Notes: a model not told the origin generated them from the sequence alone. A DNA stretch of 64,000 nt from Telmatactis stephensoni (GCA_029948255.1 JALIZF010001831.1:496001-560000), one strand, 5' to 3'. Numbered from the stretch's first letter, positions 45,250 to 61,000 are shown. Translations and numbers: made by a program.

Positions 45250-45556
45250 GGAGGCAGCATGGCCGAGTGGTCAGAGCGTTGGTCTCGCAATCTGGCGGTC
45301 CCAGGTTCGATTCCCTGCTCTCGCCACTAGCTGAGACTGAATTTGTTCCGATTTCGATTAGTTCAAATTCAGTTTCTCGGCCATGCTTGTAATATAGCCA
45401 ACTGGTTTGCCTCCTTGCCAGTTGGGATTCTTAAACACTTTATGTTTGATTATACTTCATTTCATTTCAGTTCATTTCAACCGCATTTGATTATATACAT
45501 ATAGATATTTGCGGTATATAAATCTTAAACATTATTATTATTATTATTATTATTAC
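45250..45556 (+). mobile_element. tRNA-derived SINE with (ATT)n tail
   Basis: Head: CATGGCCGAGTGGTCAGAGC (box A) and GGTTCGATTCC (box B), like a Leu/Ser-type tRNA. Body: includes CAACTGGTTTGCCTCCTTGC and GTTGGGATTCTTAAA. Tail: (ATT)n to 45556. The internal Pol III promoter looks intact. It runs in the same direction as AP1G1 and is too long and unpaired at the acceptor stem for a true tRNA gene. Confidence 0.75.
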
Positions 45557-46002
45557 CAAACATGTTTCATGATGCTACTAAAGGGATCTGTGTAAAAACA
45601 TTGTAATTCTTAAATCAAATTAGGTATGCCATACTTAGGTATCATCATTTCAGAATGAGAAAGGTTCCTCTACGTAAATAGCTATTTTTCATTTCTGACT
45701 TCTATCAACTAAGACAATAAAGAAGTTCCCAAAACAGGGTCTGGAAGTGTAGCTATAAGATGTTAGCAATGCCTATCACCTTACCTTGTGAAGATGGTAA
45801 TATGTACATCCTAAAGTTGATTCTGATGAAAATAGCCTAAGTGACCTTCCTGTTGAAGTTTTCTCAAATGTTCCAAATTGGTTAAGTAAATTATTGGTGT
45901 CTGATGATTTTGGAAAACATCACTTAGGTCATTTTTGTTGGCAGCCCTTCAATTTCTTTGAATTGTTTTATCTTTAGGGTGGAACCCTGGCCCTAGTTCA
46001 CT

Positions 46003-49000
46003 ATGCCTGCACCACTGAAACTAAGAGATCTGATTCGTACAATCAGAGCAGCAAGGACAGCAGCTGATGAGAGAGCAGTCATCTCCAAAGAATGTGCCCA
46101 AATTAGGGACTCATTCCGTGAAGAGGACAATGACTTCCGTTGTCGGAGTGTAGCAAAATTATTATACATTCACATGTTAGGTTATCCTGCTCATTTTGGG
46201 CAGCTAGAGTGTTTGAAGTTAATTGCATCACCGAAGTTTACAGATAAGCGTATTGGCTACCTTGGTGCTATGTTGTTGTTGGATGAGAGGCAGGATGTTC
46301 ACTTGCTTGTCACAAACTCCATGAAAAAGTGAGTTAAATATGACCAGACTAAACAAAAAATTTGTCATCCAATAAATCCTTAAATATGCACTTGGTTGCC
46401 TTAAATATTTAATTATTTTGCTGTTAAAAAGAGTAGATTCCCAGCAGGATTTCATTTCTTATACAGTAAATAATACTGATTTGTTACTCAAATCTTAAAT
46501 ATCTGATAAGCACCCTTGTAAAAAATGACTTTACCAAAGATGACAAAATAGTATAAATCCTGGACCATTATTCTCTTCATTTAGTACCACATTTTCCTTG
46601 TGAGTATTTTATACAGATTTTTTTATGTACAATTTTTTCCCTCTAAAATCCATATTTTGTGAGATTATATATTTTATCATATCAAAGCATTATGCTATGT
46701 TTTCATAGTAAGTGGGGTCCATCACCGCAATGTGCCATGTCTGTGTCAGTGCCATGTTGTCTATAAAAACATTTGAAATTCCTGCCATAACCGTGCGGTG
46801 ACGATGCAGGTGTTGTTTTCACAGTCATATGTAATCTACTCTATTACTCATAAGTAATAATATGGTTTTGCTTCATTTCAGTGATATGAATCATAGTAAT
46901 CAGTTTGTGGTTGGGCTTGCACTGTGTGCTCTTGGAAGGTATGGTTTTATATATGACTCCTACAGAGAATAGTATTGTACTTTAAACTGTCACTGTTGAT
47001 ACTTCTAGGCACTAAACCTGTCTTAGCATTGAAGTACTGTAATTTCAGTTTGGGAGATAAAACGAGAAATATATTTTCCATGTACCCATGTAAAGTGATA
47101 ATTCATGTGAGATAAGAAGTGAAGAAGGAAAGAATGAATGAAAGAAAGAAAGATAAATTGAAAGAGAGATGGGAAAAAAGAAGGGAAGGAAGAAAGAAAA
47201 ATTGAAGAAAGATAAAAGGATAACACCTTTAAACATATGGTGCATAACACCTGTGCAGAAAAGAGAAAGAAAAGGGTATTATATTGCATAGAATATAAAA
47301 GGAAATTGTATTATACACCTGATAAGTTCACGAATTCAAATAAATACAACTGCTTCAAATGGTACAAATTATACTGATGAATAATTGTACTGATAAACCA
47401 GAAAAGGTGGCTATTACAGTCATTGAATACAGTGTAAACCGGCATAAAAGAAAGTGAGGATTAATAACCTCTGGGCTGAAAATTGAGCAATTAAGCACCT
47501 GATATATTAAGAACCATTTGATATAAAACCATGATTTAGCCTGTCACAGGTTCTTGTATGCAGGTTTTTACTGTATAGCTCAGCCTATTAAAAATTACCT
47601 GACATTTCTACTGTTATATCATGATCAATTGCACTCAAGCAGGTATGTAAGGAAATTGAATATATTTTATCCCACTTTTGTAATAAGAAATTGAAAAGAA
47701 GAAAGGAAGAAAAAATGTGCAAATGCTGACAGAATTGATTAGCACGAATGACAAATTATATTCTACTTGTTAAAAGCTGGATTACAAATGAAAATATATA
47801 ATATTAAAGAATAACCTTGATCCCATATCTTCATGGTAATTTATTCATAAAACTTAAGAATGAATGATTTTGTGACATTTCGTGGGAAATACAGTGTCCT
47901 TTTTGTGAGTTTTTCAGTGCTGTTGTGTGCCCAAGCTCATCTGGTTTTTGACAAGCTTTCTTGTTTCATTAGGTTTATAGTCTCGCAGCATTTCACTTTC
48001 TATTAGAAATGTCTAGTAATAAAAATAAGAGTACTGCATGCTTAAAATAACAAGTAAGCTAGTCAAATTAAACAGCTGGTAAAAGTATATTATAGTGAGC
48101 ATTATATAAGTTACAGCCAGATGTTGATTTGACAAACATTTAGTAGATTAAATGTTTTTAAATCAAAAATAGAAGAAAGAAAAACGGAGCTTAATACACA
48201 CTTTAGATCTATATCTGTATGCTAGTATATATTTATTTATTATATTATATTACATGAAAGTATAGGACATAGCACATCAACAAGACTAGCATAATTAATG
48301 ACTGATCATCTATTTTTAAATTTTCCTTTATTTTCTTTCTTTTTCTTTTTCCTTTTTCTTTCCTTTTTCGTGTACAACTGTATTTGAGTTTTGGAATGAT
48401 TATTTAACAGCTTTATAATGATTTTACATTATTTTCTTATTCTATTCTGCAGTATGTTTGTTATGATTATATTATTGATTATTTTTATTTCATTCGCTTT
48501 ACTCTTCACTTTTCTTTCAATTTAGTATTTGCTCCCAAGAAATGAGCAGGGATTTGGCTGGAGAAATTGAAAAATTAATAAAATCTACAAATTCTTATAT
48601 TCGAAAAAAGGTCAGTGAACAATGATAATTTATTATTATCTTCTAAGTATGAATTAATCCAATTAATAACACTACCAAGAGTTAGTACAAATTGATATAC
48701 AAATGAACAGAAATGAAGTTGCTTACACTCACAAGGATGGTCTTGATTGTCATTATTTTTCTAGGCAACTTTATGTGCTACAAGAATCATCAAAAAAGTC
48801 CCAGAGCTGATTGAGATCTTTGTCCCTTCCACAAGGGCACTGCTAAATGAAAGAAATCATGGTATGATGGCTGTAATTGTTACAAGGTTGTTTCTAGATG
48901 GGATCCTTGCAAAAAGGGGTGAAGGACTAGGGCATGTTTGGTCAACATTTCAGAACTACATGTATGGTGGTCAAAATGATAGTTCAAAATCAAAGACTTC

Positions 49001-52000
49001 CAGAGGCGGATCCAGAGGATTCCTTGGGTGCCCTGAAACCCCCTTTCTCGTGCTAAAAACAAAACATTTTTACATTGAGAAAGAAAAAATCAAGAACAAG
49101 ATAAAAGAATTTATCTTGTGAAGTAACCCCCTGTGTGAAGTGAACTCCCTCAGTCTCCGCCCTGGATCTGCCCATGATTTCGAGATAAGTACATTATTTT
49201 GTACATGTATGTAGAACAAATGTTAACATCAGAACAATCAACAGCTTGTCATAAATGGATTGTAAACAAATTTGATCTAATTCTTTTTTGATCACCTTGT
49301 TTGCAGGAATTCCATCTAGATATGCCCTTTTTACAAATGATAAACCATGTTGTCCCATGCTGTGATGGCTACAATAGATATAGTCCATCATGACACAGTG
49401 TTTTTTCAATTCAACATGACAAACCTTGAGATCTATATAGTATTCATTTTCCTTTCTTTAATTACTCTTCAAAAAATTGATAAGTATTTCAAGGGAATAA
49501 TGATGATAATCCAAATAGTTTCAAAACAGAAGATCATTGCACTAGAGGTTTCTCATGCTGAATTGGAATAGCATAATATGATTGATTAGGTCTGTTGACA
49601 AGGTATAGATGTACTTTTAGACTAAAAGCATTTTAATGTATTTAGGAGTTCTACTCACTGGTATATCCCTAGTGACAGCAATGTGTAAACTGAACAGTGA
49701 AACATTGTTACACTTTAAAAGGGTATGTAAATGAATAATGAATAAATGCATGAAGACATCCATGCTCAAACAGAGTAATTGCCTTTGATCAAGCCCTGAA
49801 TTCTCTTTTGGAATTAAAAGATTTGTGAGGAGAACTTACAATTTGATCATGCATCAACTACTCTGGTTTTACAGGGACCTCTTCAAATATTGTCATTTGA
49901 CATTTCTCCAAAGGATTATTCAGTGACAATCACACCACTTAGTCTGCCACTACATTCAGTTTTCTTTATTTTTACACTGGCACACTTAGCTTTACCTACA
50001 AAATACGTGAAGGTGTATTCTTTTTCATGATACTTTGTTTACTTGAGCATATGTGAAAGCTTTTGTTTTGTATATTACAAACACTTAGTGGGCTAGACGT
50101 CAAAATTTTGCAATTGGTTGTTTTCATTCAAAGTGACAGGATCGTGCTATTTTCAAGCTATCATAGCACTGAAACTAACACTGTGACCTCCAAGTTGCTT
50201 TTTTTTCTTTTCTATTTTACAACACTTTATTTACTTTATTGTCGCATTAACTTAACTTTACAAATATTACAAAAATATATTAGCAAAACACACACAAAAA
50301 AAAATATTAGTTATTTTACAATTTTCCATTTGAAAACAACACAGATACAACAAAACAGCACATAGCTACACACATTTACATACATACAACCTATATGCAA
50401 ATTTATAGGAAATTTTGTCAATCAAAGCTCAGGTGAGCCCATTGCCTTATAAAGTGCTGTGTTTCTGACTTGTTTTTACTGTTTCAGCATGTGTCGACAT
50501 TAGTGAAAGTATTAAAGAACCTGATCATGTCAGGATACTCTCCAGAACATGATGTATCAGGAATAAGTGATCCATTCCTTCAGGTATTCCACCATGGCCA
50601 TCCTACTTTGTATTTCACTGAAAAAGAGTTTTCTAACCAGAAAAACATGCCATGTCCTTGCCTTCCACACCTGTGTCTCCACTAAAAGGCTTCATTTTTT
50701 ATCCTGCATTGCTTTTGCATACTGGCATCCCTTTGACTAATAAATTTATCCGTGAGTAAAACTTTTAAGGATTCTGACACTTGCAAATGCAGACAGAAAA
50801 GTTGATATTTTTTGTGGAGAGACAGGTACTTGGGGCATGGATACGATGTTTTTCTGTCCTGAAAGATGAATTCAGTGACATCCATAGTTGATATGTCATT
50901 TTGATATCCTAATATGTTATTTTGTATAGTTGTATATATTGCTATGGAGATGGTTGTTATGGTAATGATAATGGTATTGGTGACGTTGAGTAAAAAGGGA
51001 ATACATTCTATCCAAAACTAGAGAGCAAACTAGTTTGTTGAGCTGTGTTATTGTATTTAGGTGCAATATTAAAAGAAAGATTGGAAATCTGTAAAACTCT
51101 ACAAAAAATTAAAATAAAACGTTCATACAAGATAATGCATTTTATTGTTGTGTTACAGGTTCAAATTATACGACTTCTTAGAATACTTGGTAAAGACGAT
51201 GAAGAAGCAAGTGAACAAATGAATGATGTTTTAGCACAGGTACACAGAAAAGTCCGCAATGAGATAACTCCATTGACATCCTGTCATCAGGAAAATTAAT
51301 ATACTTCCCTGCTTTTACAAATTTGACATGGCCTTTATAGGAGGATCTTTGCTGACAGCAATGTTTACATTAGCAGACAGTTAAAAATCAATAAAATTAC
51401 AAACTGGGTCCAAAACATCTATTAAGAGCTTTTTAATATAAGTTATCTACCAAGTTTTTAGCTCTATGCATGCAATATTATGCAAGATATTAGCTTCCAA
51501 TTTGCTTTCAAATTTCTGGGTGGCAAGAGCATTTATGAGCCCATATATTCTCTGTAAAATTTAGAGTTTTTAAAACCACATCATACAAAAACTATTGCAT
51601 GTGTCAAGCTCAAATTTCCACGGAAAACTAATTTTGCCATGCCCTTTCAATATTCAGACTGAGGTGATTTGGTGTTAATTTGGTTGCAAAGAGAAAGGCC
51701 CGTGCTAATGAGCAAAGATTGTAAACAAAAATCTACCTAATATGATGAGATACTCCTAAATATCTTATTTCTTTGTTGTTTTTCAGGTTGCGACTAATAC
51801 AGAAACAAGTAAAAATGTAGGCAATGCAATTCTTTATGAGACAGTACTTACAATTATGGATATTAAGTCAGAAAGTGGACTTAGGGTGAGTATATTTAGC
51901 ATATTAATTATGCCTTTTGATTGTCTTTCTGACTGTGTGTTTATTTTTAGGTCTTAGCCATTAACATTCTTGGAAGATTTCTTCTAAATAATGACAAGAA

Positions 52001-55000
52001 TATAAGGTAATTATTTATTCTTTTTCATCAGGCCAAAAAGTAGTGAATGCAGTCTCATCATCAGAACAGCATAGGAGCATTAAAGTATAGTTAATTCACC
52101 TTTAACACTGGCTACTATGTTGACAATCAGTTTTAAGAGTCTGATAACTGTATGATTAAATATGCTGATGTTACTGTGGCCAGTATATTAGGTTGGTTAG
52201 ATTGGCTTTGTTGGTTAGATTGGGTCCGTCACATGATTGTTTTTCACTTGCAAGTTTTCTGTTCCATCATACAAGAGACATCCCATCTATCCAAAGGTTT
52301 CATTGATAGGTGGCTACCGACAGTTCGAAATTCACCACCTACCTTATGGTACTTTACCTCTTCTTGCGGTCCCTTCTTGCTGTCTATTTTATGATGGATT
52401 CCATACTTCGTTTTTACAAACAGCCCATTATTTTTTTTAAGCCACCCTTCTAATTCAAAAATTACTGAAATCCCTGCTATCCCATCCAAATGGTCAACAA
52501 GAAAACTGGGAAAATATTAATTCTATATACTATCCTGAAGGTGTACATTTATGTGTCCAATGATTATAATATTACATTTCTGTTGTCTGACTTGTGATTG
52601 ATGAGCAACATTCGCCATTATGAGGACAGTTACACATTCAGTTTGTCTTGTGTTTGTACCAAGACAGGGAACCCACAAATCCATCTTGGATGGGCTAATT
52701 CGAGTAAGGATTTGAACATTGAAATTTGTTTTCTTAGATATGTAGCTTTAAACACTTTGTTAAAGACAGTAAATGCCGACTATAATGCAGTGCAGAGGCA
52801 TCGGAGTACCATATTGGATTGCCTAAAGGATCCTGACATTTCTATAAGACGGTAAATCTCTTATAAGTTTATTCCAATCCTAATATACACATGAATTTTT
52901 CCTATGATTAAATATTACTTATTTACCACCTGATGTAATGTTTGATGAGCAACATTCGCCATTATGAGGATTGTATACATACTTGAATAGCTATATTCCT
53001 TATGGTCATACAGATTGTTACTGATGAGTGTCCTTTATTCCATTTTAGGAGAGCAATAGAGTTGTCCTTTGCACTTGTGAATAATAACAACATTCGTGGT
53101 ATGATGAAAGAATTACTGGCATTCCTGAATGCAACAGATGTGGAGTTTAAATCATATGTGGCATCTAATATACTTCTTGCTGCTGATAAGTAAGTACACC
53201 GTACATGTAAATGAAGGGTTCTCTGTGAAAACAGCCTAAGTGACTTTTTTGATGATTTTTTTGGTTTAAAATGATATATATTAACTTTTCTATGCTAAAA
53301 AATCAATGTATATCCATCAAAAAGTCACTTAGGTCATTTTCACAGGGAACCTAATGACCATGGAATACCCCCACCTCCCCCCCCCCCCCCCCCCCCCACC
53401 CACCCACCCAGTCTGAATAAGCCTCTCCGAAATAAGCCACTGTCTACAGGGGTCAATTTTTGAATAAGCCCTCTCCCACTTCCTAAAGTTCAGGTTTTGA
53501 GACCATGACCTACATTAAATAACAGTACAGTAATAGTATAGAGGGTATTTTAAACTTGCAAAGAAGTGCAAAAATTTAGTACAATGAACTGCAGTCCACA
53601 AATCTGTGTTATATGCCTTAATTGTGTAAAGAAGGTTAAAAATGTATGCACAGTATTTCATTACACTATTGCATTGGTAAAATGTAAAGAAAATCATTTG
53701 CAAAATTGTCAATTGTACTGTATGTGTACTTGTCCAATGATTATAAATATCACTAATATACTACCTGACTTGTGATTGAAGAGCAACATTCGCCATTATG
53801 AGGACTGTACATGTCCAGTTTGTCCAGCCCCCTTAAGGTACGGTAATATGAGCAGCAAAATTGTGCAACTTGTCGGGCAACATTGTTGCCTTGCAAGTTG
53901 CACTTTCTACTTTGTGCAACAAATTTTCACAACCTGCAACATCGATTTTTGTTGCATGACAAGTTGCGCGCGGGGTGGTAATACCAGCAACATCGCTCTA
54001 CAACTTGCAACGTAACAATGTTGCCTAACAAGTTACACAATTTTGCTGCTCGTATTACCGTACCTTTATAGTGCTGGGCCAGAAAACCCTATATTGAAAG
54101 CCAGAAAACTGTTCTGGTATTCAATAGTATGATGTTAAATGTATTTCAGACACTCTCCTAACAAGAGATGGCATATTGACACTATGATGAAAGTTTTGAC
54201 TAATGTAAGTTATGTGCTTTATGGGTTTTATTTAACTCATGAAAATGTTGGCAAACTAATTAGTATACAGTGTAAGACTCTAATCCCATTGTTTTCTTTT
54301 GTTCTTTATTGACTATTTGTTACCAATTTGTGGAACCCCGATATAAGGATCCTCCATTTAACAATGTTCCTGGTCTAACGATCAACATTTTTCATCCCAG
54401 CCAGTGTTACTTAACAAATAGATTCCATTTTTCCATGTGTCTGTACTCTAATAAATTTATGCACAGATCTGGTGAGAACAAAAAAAGGATGCCACAAGAT
54501 GAAGTAGAATAGTGAGACAGTTGATGTCTTCTGTGCATCGATTTAGGGTACAGACCCATGGAAAAATGGAATCTTTTTGTTTTATACAATATTCATCAAA
54601 GCATTTCAACTAATCAGAGCATTGTCATCTATGTCATCTATACATGTGTACTGTAATCACATGTGGTTCTCAATCAGTCACAGTGTGTATACAAGGGCGG
54701 ATCCAGGGGGAGGGTCGCGGGGGTCAGGACCCCCTGTGTTTATCAATGAATGTGTCATGAATTTGCGACAGCAGTAATTTTTTTCTGTGAATTAAAAGAC
54801 TCACTTTTAACATTCATTGAAATATCACTAAGCAATGCCAACCCTCTACCCATTCAGTTGTAAATATAATATTTTTGTTTCTAATAAAAAGTGTTAAAAA
54901 ATCACTAGTCTAAGCAACTTAATGTCATATTTTCAGCGAGTTTCAATGGCTTAAGACCTTTTCATTTGGGTTCCCTGTTTGTAAACGTCACGTGACCCCC

Positions 55001-58000
55001 ACTTTTGAAAAATCCTGGATCCGCCCTTGGTATAATATTCCAATAATTATATAATGTACAGTAGAGTGATAAATAAAAACGTATACTAAATTCTTCCATT
55101 AGTTGCTGGGTCAGGTAGCTGTGTCTGTTCAGTCTTTAACCCAAGACCAGTCTGTTATCTGCAATACTGCTCTACATGTACTTATAGTAATTACACTTTA
55201 AGTACTACTCTTAGCCATTGATTCTTTTTACAGTCTGGTAACTACGTGACAGATGATACAGTGCCTAGTCTTATTCATATGGTATCAGCATCTGTTGACC
55301 TGCAGGCCTATAGTGTACAACGGTTGTTTAAAGCAATGCAGAATGATATCAGCCAGGTAAAATGCTAGAGGTGATGATGACGATGAGGTTCGATACCTGT
55401 CATCCTTAATATATAATTTTTATTACTAAATGTCAAGCAGAGGCAGATCTAGGGTTACGTATGCACCATCCCGAACAGGGGGGTTGTATGATGGCAGTGA
55501 AAGCAAAAGCAGAGCCTAATTCTAGTTGACCATCATTTTCTCACTTCCATAGTGGGGTTTGCAACCCCCTAAACCCTCCCCCTGGATGTGCCCTTATCAA
55601 GGAAAGAAAGGGGAACAAAATAATTATTAACCCAACATAGTAGAGTATTATTACCTTGAATCTCTTTACATCATTTGAAATCTATTGGTGAATAATTAAT
55701 AATAATAATTTATTTATAAAGTGCAAATTCAACAATAGTTTTCAAATGTGCTATGAAATAAAACAAAACAAAAATAGAATAATCATGTTAAAAATTCCTA
55801 ATAACAATAAAATATCTTAATAAAATAAACTTGAATACTATTATACTAAATAAATCCAATATCCCTAATAAAATGTGATTAAAGAGATAAAAGATAATTA
55901 ATTAATTTGGATAAGCCTTCTTGAAAAGGTATGTCTTCAATCTTCTCTTAAATATACTAACATTAGGTGCTTCCTTAATTTCCATGGGTAATTATTTTGG
56001 TTTTATCATTTCAGCAATCACTAGTGCAAGTTGGTTCATGGTGTTGTGGAGAATTTGGTGAAAAGCTATTGGTAGAAATTGAAGAAGATGAGCCTCTAGG
56101 AGTAAGTATTAAGGCAATAACTTAGATAATAGATATTTATTGATTTTGTAGTGCCTTGCCTTCTTACCACCATTTATGCCATCAAGGAAATCCACACAAT
56201 GTACGAGATTCATTTTGGCATTTGCAGAATACAGGGAGCCAACAACACAGCGAGCCATTAATAGTTTTGACTATATTATTTAGTATTAATATTAACAATA
56301 CATGTATATCTTGTGTCTTATGGAACAAGTGTGGCTCAGTTTGTTAGTGTGTGGTGTCCCAAGCAAGAGGCTCGAGTTTGATTCCCAGTAACTTCACACC
56401 AGGGTTCGTGCTACTCCTTAAACTCCTTGAAAACTCCTAGAATTTCATTTGCGTTTCCAAGGGCACTTGAAAAGCCCTTGAATTTTAGAAATGCTGCTCA
56501 AACTCCTTGAAAACTCCTTGAATTTATTCTTTGGACAAAAATGTAAGGAACTTGAATGGGGGGGGGGGGGGGAGGGGAATAAAAATTATCTTTTCTTGTT
56601 TTACATGTATGTGAGGGAAGAGGATGTCCTAGTATTTCAGTAAAAAAGTCAGTCAGAAATCGGCTAACAATACTCCTTGAAATATCGTTTTTGGGTCCTT
56701 GAATACTCCTTGAATTGTCCTGGAATTTTAAATTCATCTTTTAACACGAACCGTCACACACTTGTTTCAACTTCTTTCCATTCCATGTAGCTTTAAGGTA
56801 GTTTGGAACTCATGAATTTTACGATAAACTTGCCTTCAAAATTCCTCCAAAGAAAGAGGTGCATAGGTGGAAATAAAATGTGAAATAAAAGGGGGGGGGG
56901 GGGGTCACGGCCATCACTCTTGAGATATGAGGGGGGAGATGTGGGGTGTTTTGGACACTTTTTTGTGAAAAATGGCCTTGTGTCATATCTGGTCAAATTA
57001 TAAAAATTGGAACAACCAAACATATTTAAAAGCAAACAAAAAGATAGCCTATGATGCAGAAAAACACTTGGTACAAAGTTTTTGCCGAAAAAATTGCAAA
57101 GGAGCAAAATGTCAACAATAATATACAATGTATGAAAAATGGCCTTCCAGAATACACGTTTTTGAAGGATTAGACAGAAAAATAATAAATTTACTCAAAA
57201 TCTTAACGATAGAAGTGTACTTTTTTTTATGTGAAAAGCTTATAAGATTATGAGCTCAAATCATTAATAAAATCAGGGGGTCACCGTATTATTTAAAGAG
57301 TTAGAGAAGAACAAAGAATAAAACTCTTCGAAAATGGACACCAAAAATCAGCCATTTTACCTTTGTTCTTGCCGGCTTTTATGACTGATAATATTTGCTA
57401 AATTTTAAAGTTCGAGCTTTTGAACCTACTTTGCACAGTGTACAATATTTTGTGATTAAAAAATTGCAGAATTTGGTCAATAAATGTTATTTTTCTCTGC
57501 TAATAGTAGAATTTCTTCGCTTTTCAATCGCTGACTTGCTAGTGCCCAGACTTTCCACAGACAAGCGAATGTTTTTTAATAAAAGTGTGCGCGCTCAAAT
57601 GTGTGTGGAGATGCGCAGTAGCAAGGGTCCCAAACTACCATAATTAGCTTTAAATACCCCTAAAAATGGAGCACTGATGGAGCACTCATTGTTGCAGATA
57701 ACTGAAAGAGATGTCATAGATGTACTTGAGAGTATTCTACAAAGCACACACTCGACATCAGTTACTAGAGACTATGCTTTGACTGCTGTCATGAAACTTA
57801 GTACACGATTTACACAAGAAATTGAGTAAGTACTGCTGACAGCAGAAATATACATGTATACCCAAGTTTATTAACTCATTTCTGACAAAGCCATCTATAC
57901 CCACACAATATCTACATCACAGATCAAGTGGCCAGCAGCATTTATTGAATTTTTGGGTAACATTTCCTTTGGCAACAAGAAAATTTATTAATTCTGGTGA

Positions 58001-61000
58001 TCAGAAGTGACTTGTATAGCAGTTTTTTATTAACCTTTATAAAATATTTGAGATATAACGCGTGCGCTGATTGGCTGGCTACCATGTTTATATCAGAAGA
58101 GAGAGAAATGGTTCGCTCAAAAAACGTCGAAAATATTTCATAAAAGCAATATAAAACGATCACTTATGTCTCTGTTCTGTGATTTAAACACTCTGGAAGA
58201 TGTAGAGCACTCAAAAAGCAAGAGAAACACTCGGCTATGCCTCGTGTTCCTAAGCTTGCTTTTCTCTTGCTCTACATCTTCCATCGTGTTTATATCACAG
58301 TACAGAGACATAAGTGATCGTTTTATATTGCTTAAATTTCTGACAAAACCATTGATACTCACACAAATAATTATGTACACCACACTGATCAAGTGGCCAG
58401 CAGCATTTATTGATTTTTATGGTAACATCATCTCCTGATCATTTCCTAATACTGATACATCATCACCTTTGGCAACAAGAAAATTGCTTAATTCTGATGA
58501 TCAGAAGTGATTACAGCAGTTTTCTTATGACTGTGAAAACAACGTGGTGATGACACAGCAGGATTTAACAATGTTTTTATAGGCAATAAAGCATTCACTG
58601 TCACGGCAAGGTGCCATCTATTTCATACTCATAAAAACTGTTCTCACAGTATGAACTACATTTTGTTTGTATTTGCACAACAGTCATTTCATGTGACTTA
58701 CTAGGGCAACAATTTTATAGCATGTTTTTCTCTGGGTCCTCCGGTTATCCTCCCTCAGTAAAAATGAAGTAGTGAGCTGAGAGTTGAGTACATAGAATAT
58801 TAGAATGTGGTAGTGTATGTGAGAGTACAGTGTCCCCCAATTAGTGTGCAAGTACATTGGATATTAATTTATTTAAAATAATAATATATTATACCATTTT
58901 CCTGTTTCAGTCGAATAAAATGTGTTGTGAAAAACTTTGGCTGTAACTTGGATGTTGAATTACAACAGAGAGGCGTTGAGTATGCAGCACTCTTTGACAA
59001 GTATGATAACATGAGGTGAGTGACTAGACATGAATAGTTTTTTTATATTCATGCTGTCACCTTTGTACTTTTGTAATCATAAGCCCAATCCTAGAGGACC
59101 ACAGTAGGGTTCTAAAATCCTGCTATCCCTCTGTTATTTTTATCATAACCTCGTCATCATGCCAATTTTCATGCTGGGTAAGGAGACCATTGAAATTGTC
59201 ACTTTTGAAATAACCCTCTGTTAGTTTTGTCTTATCTCGTCTTCATGCCAATCTTCACGTGGGGCAGATTGATGCTTTTGAAATTACTTTTGACGTTTCA
59301 GGCCAGTGTGTTTTATATTCAATGCAAGGATAAATCTAACAAAAGTGAAATTTTTGTTCATTTTATTTATTCAAAATAACAGTTTTTGGTGAGAAAATGA
59401 CATCATCATTTTTATGCCCCCCCCCCCCCCAAAAAAAAAAAATAGAAATCAGAAAGTAAAACATTTGTTTATTGCTGAAATAGCCATTAAGAATTCAGAA
59501 GATATGATTTTTTTAAATTTGAATTTCCTGCAATTTTTAGAAACTAGATCCTTGTACCAAGGGTTCACTTGTTCCCAGTTGGAGTTGAGTTAGTACTGGG
59601 ATGCAGTGTATCATGAAACCATACTCAATTATGCTGTACAGTTTAAGTGGTGTATTCAGTGTTACAGCTGAAAACTCAGTAGAATGGCTGTGGTGTGAAT
59701 TTCAAAGGCCTATCACTGAGACACTAATTTGATAGACTTCAAGTATTTTCCAAAAACATTGATTTCAAATGATGAATGATACTGATTTCTAGGAGGTCTA
59801 TAAACTTGAGAAAAATAATACAATAAACAGCTCAAGAGAGCAACTTTCAAAATTGGAAGGTACAATTGCAGACAAAAATACTGAAGAGAGTTATAAAATT
59901 GATACACTTCAGCATTAAGCTTATAAAGTTGTCATTTGATTCACTCAAATTCTAGATAGCCCTTCCCCCTACATCAGTGTTGTACTAGGAGTTAACCCAT
60001 GGTGTAGACAAGATTGTGCACCAAGCTCAACATTGAGTGAGAGGGGGAGAGCACTTTCTGAAAGTGAAAAACTGTGCATTTTCCAATTTGTCACAAGGCT
60101 TTTGTCCTCTATTGCAGACAAAAATACAAAGACAGTTACAAAATTGATACACTATATCAACTTACAGTTGTTGGTTTATTCTCATCCTATAAAAATAGTC
60201 ATTGATTGTCATATTACACTGACCATCTGTCTCTCTCAAAAGTGTTGCATGGTCTATTAAAACCATAGCTTCTTTATTAAAACTGAATCCTTCTGCTCAA
60301 AAAATGTCAAATTGAGTATCCTGCTTTACCTATTGTAAACTAATCCCGTTGTAATGCATTATATTGTGTTGTTGTATGTTGCAGGTCTGGTCTTCTTGAA
60401 AGGATGCCTCAAGTACAACCTAAAATGAATGATGAACTTACCAATGGTGAAATTGAACCAGAAAATAAACCTGTTGAACCTAGACCAGGTAAGAACAATC
60501 TGAAAACACATTCACTTTTACTCTTTTCTTCACTGCTTTCACAGTACCCATGATAGTTGTTTTTGGGGAGGGCAGCTATTGTAATTGAACAGAACAAAAT
60601 GACATTGATGAAGAAAATCTTTTGAAGATGTCTGCTAATTAGCAAAACCAAAGCTTAGAAGAAGTCTACCAATCCCTATTTCAATTGACTTTGAAAGTCT
60701 ACTGACCAAGAATGCTGACTACCACCATAGGTGCAAGGCAATTATGGATGTGTGAAAGTCAAAAATAAATATACACACAGAATTCTGACAATTCTTATTA
60801 CAATTTAAGTTCCTTCTTGCTTTTTATTGTTTTGTTTTAGTTGAACAGAAACTTCCTCCAGTCAAACAAGAGGTTGGTATCTACATGTATGCTAAGTGTT
60901 ATGATGATGATGTGGATGATGATGATGATGATGTGGATGATGGTGGTGGTTATTGAAGATTACAATAGATTAGATTTTGTATGAGTGTGAAAGGGACCAC

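Larger units (their letters stand above)
43868..45977. other. AP1G1 intron 1
   Basis: AT-rich. It contains a tandem duplication (44651-44775), a SINE (45250-45556) and a degenerate MITE end pair (about 45827-45935). A 124-codon open frame at 44815-45189 has AT-driven composition, no domain and no splice support, so it is not called. Confidence 0.5.

Noticed and set aside
45256..45330. tRNA-Leu/Ser-like gene
   Set aside because: Boxes A and B are good, but no closed acceptor stem is seen and the sequence continues into a SINE body with an (ATT)n tail.
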